NCBI RefSeq assembly: GCF_003387155.1
Contig: NZ_QUMT01000001.1
Location: 1,615,858-1,679,857, forward strand
DNA: 64,000 nucleotides
Source of the DNA: Roseateles depolymerans
GTDB lineage: Bacteria > Pseudomonadota > Gammaproteobacteria > Burkholderiales > Burkholderiaceae_C
Direction of reading: 5' to 3'
In this document: positions 57,686-64,000 of the stretch, one piece after another
How positions within the stretch are numbered: the stretch's first letter is position 1
How the letters are laid out: each line of letters opens with the position of its first letter
Notes under the pieces: generated by a model
The model's database searches: none
The model's input: only the letters and a program-made list of their open reading frames with translations
Told to the model about the DNA's origin: nothing
Translations under genes and position numbers: made by a program

Positions 57686-60574
57686 TTACTGGTAGTCCGA
57701 CACCGGCGGGCAGCTGCACACCAGGTTGCGGTCGCCGTAGACGTTGTCCACGCGGCCCACCGGCGACCAGTACTTCACCTGGCGCAGGGCAGCCACCGGA
57801 TAGGCGGCCTCGTCCCGGCTGTAGCCATGGGTCCATTCGGTCTTGAGCAGGCTTTCCGCGGTGTGCGGGGCATTGACGAGCGGGTTGTCCTCACGGGTCC
57901 AGCTGCCGGATTCGACCTTGCGGATCTCCTCGCGGATCTGGATCATCGCCGCGATGAAGCGGTCCAGCTCGAACTTCGATTCGCTCTCGGTCGGCTCGAC
58001 CATCAGCGTGCCGGCCACCGGGAACGACAGCGTCGGGGCATGGAAGCCGTAGTCGATCAGGCGCTTGGCCACGTCTTCGGCAGAGATGCCGCTGCTGTCC
58101 TTCAGGGGGCGCAGGTCCAGGATGCACTCGTGCGCCACGCCGCCGCCCTTCAGGCCGTCGATGTTGCCGCTGAAGTGGATGTCGTAATGGCCGGCCAGGC
58201 GGGCCGCCACGTAGTTGGCCGACAGGATGGCGGTTTCGGTGGCGGCGGTCAGGCCGGCCTCGCCCATCATGCGGATGTACATCCAGGAGATCGGCAGCAC
58301 CGCCGCATTGCCCAGCGGAGCGGCGCTGACCGCGCCGATGGCCGTGTCCGTGCCCAGGCCCGCGCTGCGATGCGCCGGCAGGAAGGGCACCAGGTCCTCC
58401 ACCACGCAGACCGGACCCACGCCCGGGCCGCCACCGCCGTGGGGGATGCAGAAGGTCTTGTGCAGGTTCAGGTGGGACACGTCGCCGCCGAACTGGCCAG
58501 GCGCTGCCACGCCCACCAGGGCATTCATGTTGGCACCGTCCACGTAGACACGGCCACCATGCTCATGCACCAGGGCGCAGATCTCCTTCACATGGGTGTC
58601 GAACACGCCATAGGTGGAGGGATAGGTGATCATGATCGCGGCCAGTTGGGCGCTGTGCTGCTCGCACTTGGCCTTCAGGTCGGCCAGGTCGATGTTGCCT
58701 TCCTTGTCGCACTTGGTCACCACCACCTGCATGCCGACCATCTGGGCGGACGCGGGGTTGGTGCCGTGGGCCGATTCCGGAATCAGGCAGATCTTGCGAT
58801 GGGCGTCACCGCGCGACTCATGCCAGGCCTTGATGATCAGCAGGCCGGCATATTCGCCTTGCGAGCCGGCATTGGGCTGCAGCGACACGCCGGCATAACC
58901 GGTGGCCTGGCACAGCCAGGCGGTCAGCTGCTGGTCCAGTTGGGCGTAGCCCTGCAACTGGTCCTGAGGGGCGAACGGATGCACCTGGGCAAACTCGGGC
59001 CAGGTGATGGGGATCATCTCGCTGGTCGCGTTCAGCTTCATGGTGCACGAGCCCAGCGGGATCATGCTGCGGTCCAGCGCCAGGTCCTTGTCCGACAGCT
59101 GGCGGATGTAGCGCAGCATCTCGGTTTCGGAGTGGTGGCGGTTGAAGACCGGATGGGTCATGTAGGCGCTGGTGCGCACTAGGTCGGCCGGGATCAGGGC
59201 CTGGACCGACGCGGCACCGGCGAAGGCGTCCGCCACCTTGCGGCCGTCGGCGAAGACGGTCAGCAGGGCCTGCAGGTCGGCGCGGCTGGTGGTTTCGTCC
59301 AGCGACAGGCTGATGCTGTCGTCGCTGGCACGGCGCAGGTTCATGCCGGCGGCCACGGCAGCCGCCAGGATGGCCGAGGTGCGGGCACCGGTGCGGACAT
59401 GCAGCGTGTCGAAAGCGGCTTCATGGGCCAGCGACAGGCCCAGGTCCGCCAGGCCCTTGGCCAGAACGGCGGTGTAGCCGGCCACGCGCTGGGCGATGCG
59501 CTTGAGGCCCTGCGGGCCGTGATAGACCGCATACATGCTGGCGACCACGGCCGGCAGCACCTGGGCGGTACAGATGTTGGAGGTGGCCTTCTCGCGGCGG
59601 ATGTGCTGCTCGCGGGTTTGCAGCGACAGGCGGTAGGCCGGCTTGCCGTGGCTGTCCACCGACACACCCACCAGGCGGCCCGGCAGGCTGCGCTTGAATT
59701 CGTCCCGGCAGGCCATGTAGGCCGCGTGCGGGCCGCCAGCGCCCATCGGCATGCCGAAGCGCTGGGTGGTGCCGACGGCAATGTCGGCGCCTTGTTCACC
59801 CGGCGCCTTGATCAGGGTGAGGGCCAGCAGGTCGGCGGCGACCACCAGCAGGCCGCTGCGGGCATGCACGGCATCCGCGATGGCCTGCAGCGGACGAATC
59901 TGGCCGTTCACGCCGGGGTACTGCACCAGGGCGCCGAAGCAGTCAGACTTGCCGGCGTCTTCAGCCGGGCCCACCTGCACCGTGATGCCCAGGGGCTCGG
60001 CGCGGGTGCGGATGACTTCCAGAGTCTGGGGCAGCACGTCGTCCGCCACGAAGAACACCTGGCTCTTGCTCTTGCCCACCCGGGCGGCCAGCGTCATGGC
60101 TTCGGCGGCGGCGGTGGCTTCGTCCAGCATCGAGGCGTTGGCGATGGCCAGGCCGGTCAGGTCGCAGACCATGGTCTGGAAATTCACCAGCGCCTCCATG
60201 CGGCCCTGCGAGATCTCAGCCTGGTAGGGCGTGTAGGCGGTGTACCAGGCGGGGTTCTCGAGGATGTTGCGCAGGATCACGCCCGGCGTCAGCGTGCCGT
60301 AGTAGCCCTGGCCAATGAAGCTCTTGAGCAACTGGTTGCGGCTGGCGATCTCCTTGAGCTGGGCCAGCGCCTGCGCCTCGGTGACGGCTTCAGGCAGGTC
60401 CATGCGCGCGGCGCGCTTGATGCTGGCGGGCACGATGGCGTCGATCAGCGCTTCGCGCGAAGCGGCGCCGATGGCGGACAGCATCAGGGCTTCATCGGCG
60501 GCATCCGGGCCGATGTGGCGGGCATGGAACTCGCTGTTGTTCTCGAGTTCGGCGAAGGAGGGCAGGGCGGACAT
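57686..60574 (-). CDS. gcvP: Glycine dehydrogenase (decarboxylating), P protein
   Basis: 962 residues, the fused long form. The N-terminal half begins [20 protein letters not shown] and the C-terminal half has the PLP lysine in [19 protein letters not shown]. It decarboxylates glycine and passes the aminomethyl group to lipoyl-GcvH. ATG 60574 is chosen by homology; the open frame extends upstream only through low-complexity sequence. Confidence 0.98.
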   Translation of the reverse strand: MSALPSFAELENNSEFHARHIGPDAADEALMLSAIGAASREALIDAIVPASIKRAARMDLPEAVTEAQALAQLKEIASRNQLLKSFIGQGYYGTLTPGVILRNILENPAWYTAYTPYQAEISQGRMEALVNFQTMVCDLTGLAIANASMLDEATAAAEAMTLAARVGKSKSQVFFVADDVLPQTLEVIRTRAEPLGITVQVGPAEDAGKSDCFGALVQYPGVNGQIRPLQAIADAVHARSGLLVVAADLLALTLIKAPGEQGADIAVGTTQRFGMPMGAGGPHAAYMACRDEFKRSLPGRLVGVSVDSHGKPAYRLSLQTREQHIRREKATSNICTAQVLPAVVASMYAVYHGPQGLKRIAQRVAGYTAVLAKGLADLGLSLAHEAAFDTLHVRTGARTSAILAAAVAAGMNLRRASDDSISLSLDETTSRADLQALLTVFADGRKVADAFAGAASVQALIPADLVRTSAYMTHPVFNRHHSETEMLRYIRQLSDKDLALDRSMIPLGSCTMKLNATSEMIPITWPEFAQVHPFAPQDQLQGYAQLDQQLTAWLCQATGYAGVSLQPNAGSQGEYAGLLIIKAWHESRGDAHRKICLIPESAHGTNPASAQMVGMQVVVTKCDKEGNIDLADLKAKCEQHSAQLAAIMITYPSTYGVFDTHVKEICALVHEHGGRVYVDGANMNALVGVAAPGQFGGDVSHLNLHKTFCIPHGGGGPGVGPVCVVEDLVPFLPAHRSAGLGTDTAIGAVSAAPLGNAAVLPISWMYIRMMGEAGLTAATETAILSANYVAARLAGHYDIHFSGNIDGLKGGGVAHECILDLRPLKDSSGISAEDVAKRLIDYGFHAPTLSFPVAGTLMVEPTESESKFELDRFIAAMIQIREEIRKVESGSWTREDNPLVNAPHTAESLLKTEWTHGYSRDEAAYPVAALRQVKYWSPVGRVDNVYGDRNLVCSCPPVSDYQ

Positions 60575-60731
60575 GGCGGCGATCCTGAAGGGCGGTGAGG
60601 CGGGCGGCCGGCGAGGGGCGGGGCAGGCGGTGGACAGCGGGGACAGCAGGCTGAGCGCGAGCAGCGGGGCGTCCGGACCGCGGAGCGGCCAGGGCCTGGG
60701 GCCCGCCACTCCTGGTCCGGGGACCGCTGGA

Positions 60732-61106
60732 TCAGCTGTTCTTCAGCAGTTCGTCGTAGGCGGTGCTGTCCATCAGGCCGTCCAGCTCGGCGGCATTGGA
60801 CAGCTTGACCTTGAAGAACCAGCCGGCCTTGAGCGGGTCGGAGTTGGCCAGCGAGGGGTCGTCGCGCAGCGACTCGTTGACTTCCACGATTTCGCCGGAG
60901 ACCGGAGCGTAGACGTCAGCGGCGGCTTTCACCGACTCCACCACGCCTGCCACTTCCTTGGCGGCATAGGCCTTGCCCACTTCGGGCAGGTCCACGAACA
61001 CCACGTCACCCAGGGCGTCCTGGGCATGCACGGTAATCCCCACGGTGGCAGTGCCGTCGCCGTGGATCTCGACCCATTCGTGGTCGGGGGTGTACTTGAT
61101 GGTCAT
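60732..61106 (-). CDS. gcvH: Glycine cleavage system H protein
   Basis: 124 residues with the lipoyl-lysine segment [20 protein letters not shown], the lysine in ESVKAA being modified. It shuttles the aminomethyl group between GcvP, GcvT and dihydrolipoamide dehydrogenase (the last not in this window). It sits 40 bases after gcvT; the gap to gcvP is 157 bases and has no gene. Confidence 0.98.
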   Translation of the reverse strand: MTIKYTPDHEWVEIHGDGTATVGITVHAQDALGDVVFVDLPEVGKAYAAKEVAGVVESVKAAADVYAPVSGEIVEVNESLRDDPSLANSDPLKAGWFFKVKLSNAAELDGLMDSTAYDELLKNS

Positions 61107-61146
61107 GGAAGGCTCCGTCAGAAAAAGGGCGGAAAGAAGAAAGAAA

Positions 61147-62271
61147 TCAGCCGCGGAAGTATCCGTTGGGCGTGAACGGCGTGGAAGCGACCGTCATCGG
61201 GGTGCGCTTGTCACGCACCAGGGCGAAGAGCTGGGTGCCCAGGGCCGCATGGGCCTTGGTGACATAGGCCAGGGCCACCGGCTTGTTGACCGTGGGGCCC
61301 AGCGTGCCGCTGGTGACCACGCCGACTTCCTCGCCGGCTTCGTTCACCAGCTTGGCGCCTTCGCGCACCGGCATGCGTTCGCTGCCCACCAGACCCACCC
61401 GCTTGCGGCTGGCGCCTTCGGCCAGCTGGCGGTCCACCACGGCGGCGCCGGGATAACCGCCGGCACGTTCGCCACCGGCGCGGCGCACCTTCTGGATGGC
61501 CCAGGTCAGCGAGGCCTCGACCGGGGTGGTGGTGGTGTCGATGTCATGGCCGTAGAGGCACAGGCCGGCTTCCAGGCGCAGGGAGTCGCGGGCGCCCAGG
61601 CCAATGGGCTTGACCTCGGGCTGGGCCAGCAGCTTGCGGGCCAGTTCCACCGAACGGTCGGCGGCGACCGAGATTTCGTAGCCGTCTTCGCCGGTGTAGC
61701 CGGAGCGGGTCACGAAGGTGGGGATGCCGTCCAGGTCGAAGAAACCGCCGGTCATGAAGACCAGCTTGGCAACGTCCGGATTCAGGCGGGACAGGGCGGT
61801 CACGGCTTGCGGACCTTGCAGCGCCAGCAGCGCCTGGTCCGGCAGGGGGCGCACTTCACAGCGGCCACCCAAGTGTTTTTGCATGTGGGCGATGTCCTGG
61901 TCCCGGCAGCCGGCATTGACCACCACGAACAAGCCATCGGTACGGCGGGCGACCATCAGGTCGTCCAGGATGCCGCCGTTGTCATCGGTGAACAGCGCAT
62001 AACGCTGCTTGAACAGTTCCAGACCCACGATGTCCACCGGCACCAGGGTTTCCAGGGCGGCTGCAGCGTCATCACCCACCAGCAGCACCTGGCCCATGTG
62101 GGACACGTCGAACAGGCCGGCCGCCGTGCGGGTGTGGCGGTGCTCGGTCATCACCCCGGTGGGGTATTGCACCGGCATGTCGTAACCAGCGAAGGGCACC
62201 ATCTTGGCGCCGAGTTCGAGGTGCAGGGCATGCAGCGGGGTCTTGAGCAGGGCAGCAGTGTCAGCGGACAT
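61147..62271 (-). CDS. gcvT: Aminomethyltransferase, T protein
   Basis: 374 residues. [35 protein letters not shown] and [15 protein letters not shown] are diagnostic; the Asp-containing SRSGYTGED-type loop binds folate. It releases ammonia and makes methylene-tetrahydrofolate. ATG 62271 is preceded by CCCCGGAGACTTTC. It is the first gene of gcvT-gcvH-gcvP-sdaA. Confidence 0.97.
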   Translation of the reverse strand: MSADTAALLKTPLHALHLELGAKMVPFAGYDMPVQYPTGVMTEHRHTRTAAGLFDVSHMGQVLLVGDDAAAALETLVPVDIVGLELFKQRYALFTDDNGGILDDLMVARRTDGLFVVVNAGCRDQDIAHMQKHLGGRCEVRPLPDQALLALQGPQAVTALSRLNPDVAKLVFMTGGFFDLDGIPTFVTRSGYTGEDGYEISVAADRSVELARKLLAQPEVKPIGLGARDSLRLEAGLCLYGHDIDTTTTPVEASLTWAIQKVRRAGGERAGGYPGAAVVDRQLAEGASRKRVGLVGSERMPVREGAKLVNEAGEEVGVVTSGTLGPTVNKPVALAYVTKAHAALGTQLFALVRDKRTPMTVASTPFTPNGYFRG

Positions 62272-62429
62272 GAAAGTCTCCGGGGCGATCTGGAAGCCAT
62301 TTCGTCCGCAGCGGGCGCCTGGGGGCGTCCGAGGGCGTCTGATCGACCGGGCCCCCGAATCCACTGCCTTGCAGGGGTCGGAATGCCGGTCTTCCAGTCG
62401 CCGCCGCTGGCGGGCTGAAATGGGGGATG

Positions 62430-62722
62430 CCCTCGCTGTCCGCTTTACCTGAGAGATTGGCCGCCGGACGCGCAACTGCCTGTCCGTGGCTTGCCCCTTC
62501 GGTGGGCGAGCTCAACCCGGGCTTGCGGCCCCGGTCCACCCCGCCTCTCTCCAGTGAGGAACGCCGGTGCGCCGCTGGGGGCGGCACGGCCAACGTCTTG
62601 CCAGTCCTTTTGCCTGAGCGTTCGCAGCACGGTCCCGATGGGATTGACCGCTACGGGGGGATGCCACTGCGCCTTCGGCGGCTCCCGGGCTCGCGAGCGC
62701 GGGAACTCTCTCCTGACTCGCG
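62430..62722 (-). promoter_or_regulatory. Tandem glycine riboswitch upstream of gcvT
   Basis: Read on the minus strand, two glycine-aptamer cores follow each other. Aptamer I (about 62720-62600) starts GTCAGGAGAGAGTTCCCGCG and ends GAACGCTCAGGCAAAAGGAC. Aptamer II (about 62558-62430) starts TCACTGGAGAGAGGCGGG and ends AATCTCTCAGGTAAAGCGGA. The GGAGAGAG and CUCAGGYAAAAGGAC-like elements are the hallmark of the family. Glycine binding should turn on gcvT-H-P-sdaA. No T-run terminator is seen in the 158-base platform. CTGGAAG (62290-62296) and CTTCCAG (62391-62397) could pair within it. Confidence 0.93.
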
Positions 62723-62723
62723 C

Positions 62724-62729
62724 ATTGTA
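62724..62729 (-). promoter_or_regulatory. Putative -10 element of the gcv operon
   Basis: On the minus strand TACAAT lies just upstream of aptamer I, giving a start near 62717, exactly where the riboswitch begins. The -35 region is weak. Confidence 0.55.
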
Positions 62730-62835
62730 GTCATGGATTGTTGGGAAGTGGGGCGGGCTTGTCATGCGAACTCCGTCACGACTCACGGGCACCAAGCGGG
62801 TCTGAAGTACTGAGAGGCCCCAGGGTCTGATTGCC

Positions 62836-64000
62836 ATGATGCACGTTCGAATGCCTGAAACGATCGCCGCTGCGCCGGTCGGCGCCGTGACCGCGGATGT
62901 CACCGCGGAAATGCCTGCGTCCGCCCCACCGCCGAGCCTCCCCCCGCTGGACTGGAAGGCGCCGTCCTTGTGGGACGACCCCCTGGGCGACACCCGGGTG
63001 CTGAACGACAAGCACTGGAACACCCACCGCCGGGTCCAGTTCACGCCCGAGCGGTTCGTCGTGCTGCCTGAAGCGCTCAAGATGGTTCCAGTTGGCAGGA
63101 GGGACTGGCGCGATCCGCTCGGTTCGAACGTGACGCGGGTCAATGCCACCCTGCTGCCGCTGGCGCCCAAGGACGCAGCATCCGCTTCCAGCCGTACCCC
63201 GACCACCAACTGGAGTCGAATGCTGCGCGAGCCGGCGGTGCTCCAGATGCAGGCCCCCTTGGACAAAACCTCGCACGCCGCGGGCGGTACCGCCTGCGCG
63301 CTGATGCTGGGCAAGGTCACCGATCTCATCGTGGTGGACGGCCTGGCGCCGGTGGCGGACGACGCCCCCACACCGGTTGGCAAGCGGGCTTTGACGAAGT
63401 GGGAAGATCCTGTTTTCGAGGTGGACTGCAGGGTCGTGACGCCAGGCGGCCCCGTGCCGGTGGGCGCAGACGCGGCGTCGAACCAGGAAGACCCGGCCTT
63501 GCCGGGCGCGCAGCAGGTGCCCAGCGCGCCGAGCGCGCAGCAGGTGCCCAGCGCGCCAAGCGCGCTGAGGGGCGCTCCCCGCGTAACCGCTGGCGGCGAG
63601 GGCTTACCGGTTGGCTACGCTCTAGACAATCCGGTCGTTGCGCCGTTGGTGGACAAACTGGAATTTGCGTTCCCACCCGGGTCGCCGTTCACTCACGTGT
63701 CCACGACCTCCGTTGAGCCCACTCCCCCGAGGGTCGGACTGCCGCGGGGCAGTCTCAAGGTCGAATTGAGCGCTGCTGACGGCAGTCACCAGTCGCACGA
63801 CGTACGCACGTTCTTGCTGAACCTGCATGTCCCCGATTGGCCCCGTCAGCTGATGTTCGCCCTTGGCGTGCAATGGCTCCACGACAAGTCACAGCCGCTG
63901 AACCTCGCGGTGATGTGCAAGGACGGGGCCAGCGCGTCAGGCGTGGTCGCCATCGCTTTGCATGGCATGCAGTGTCTCGAAGCCTTCAATCGCGGCGAGA
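62836..64000 (+). CDS. Unrecognised large protein, 3'-truncated by the window end
   Basis: The frame runs from tandem ATGs at 62836/62839 to the window end without a stop, at least 388 residues. It begins MMHVRMPETIAAAPVGAVTA; an in-frame stop at 62803-62805 limits the start. There is no signal peptide or membrane segment. Segments such as PLDWKAPSLWDDPLGDTRVL and LNLHVPDWPRQLMFALGVQW look structured, with a Pro/Ala/Gln-rich central stretch (about 220-245) containing a 9-residue duplication. I do not recognise a family. It is divergent from the gcv operon with about 110 bases between the transcription start of gcv and its own ATG. Confidence 0.75.
   Translation, partial: MMHVRMPETIAAAPVGAVTADVTAEMPASAPPPSLPPLDWKAPSLWDDPLGDTRVLNDKHWNTHRRVQFTPERFVVLPEALKMVPVGRRDWRDPLGSNVTRVNATLLPLAPKDAASASSRTPTTNWSRMLREPAVLQMQAPLDKTSHAAGGTACALMLGKVTDLIVVDGLAPVADDAPTPVGKRALTKWEDPVFEVDCRVVTPGGPVPVGADAASNQEDPALPGAQQVPSAPSAQQVPSAPSALRGAPRVTAGGEGLPVGYALDNPVVAPLVDKLEFAFPPGSPFTHVSTTSVEPTPPRVGLPRGSLKVELSAADGSHQSHDVRTFLLNLHVPDWPRQLMFALGVQWLHDKSQPLNLAVMCKDGASASGVVAIALHGMQCLEAFNRGE
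63508..63561. repeat. 27-bp in-frame tandem duplication
   Basis: Two adjacent copies of a 27-base unit (63508-63534 and 63535-63561), differing by one base, encode AQQVPSAPS twice in the unknown terminal gene. Confidence 0.9.

Overview
The window reads as chromosomal DNA from a high-GC betaproteobacterium of the order Burkholderiales, most like the Roseateles/Mitsuaria/Rubrivivax/Ideonella group. This rests on gene content and order (rpsO-pnp-quinone oxidoreductase-tpiA-secG-tRNA-Leu-nuoA-N-DUF2818-NUDIX-DUF1178) and on codon use; no search was run. Gene density is high, and I see no insertion sequence, prophage or CRISPR array.

Layout. 1-4120: a partial hypothetical gene, then divergent norR and hmp, a nitric-oxide sensing and detoxification pair with GT-N7-AC boxes and a sigma-54-like promoter between them. 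4121-9370: rpsO, pnp, a quinone oxidoreductase, tpiA and secG. 9371-26349: tRNA-Leu(GAG), a strongly structured 420-base leader, the complete 14-gene complex I operon nuoA-N, then DUF2818, NUDIX and DUF1178 genes. 26350-34383: an RND efflux adaptor and pump, a GlcD-type FAD oxidase, DUF2069 and YihY. 34384-35876: a small accessory patch with a predicted membrane-tail protein, an orphan FitA-type antitoxin and an XRE-cupin regulator. 36020-38308: kbl and an SDR-type threonine dehydrogenase (threonine to glycine). 38294-42450: an alpha/beta hydrolase translationally coupled to a MetY-like enzyme, a CBS-domain protein and aroC. 42451-44302: an islet with a GH19-type peptidoglycan/chitin hydrolase overlapping a small Cys-rich exported protein. 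44303-48751: a second RND adaptor/pump pair.

48809-53793 is a gluconate-type module: a LacI/GntR regulator, gluconokinase and a complete TRAP transporter, with two matching GGGAYAGCGCTATCCC-like operators in the intergenic region. 53981-56121 holds an exported solute-binding-like protein and a patatin. 56182-62722 (minus strand) is a glycine catabolic operon, tandem glycine riboswitch-gcvT-gcvH-gcvP-sdaA, which would take glycine to serine and then to pyruvate. The window ends inside an unrecognised large gene at 62836.

The best candidates for novelty are the GH19/exported-protein pair (possible effector and immunity), two in-frame repeat tracts in NorR linkers, the palindromic leader before nuoA, the orphan FitA antitoxin, and the unknown 3'-truncated gene at the right edge. 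Most of the rest is well-known core metabolism.
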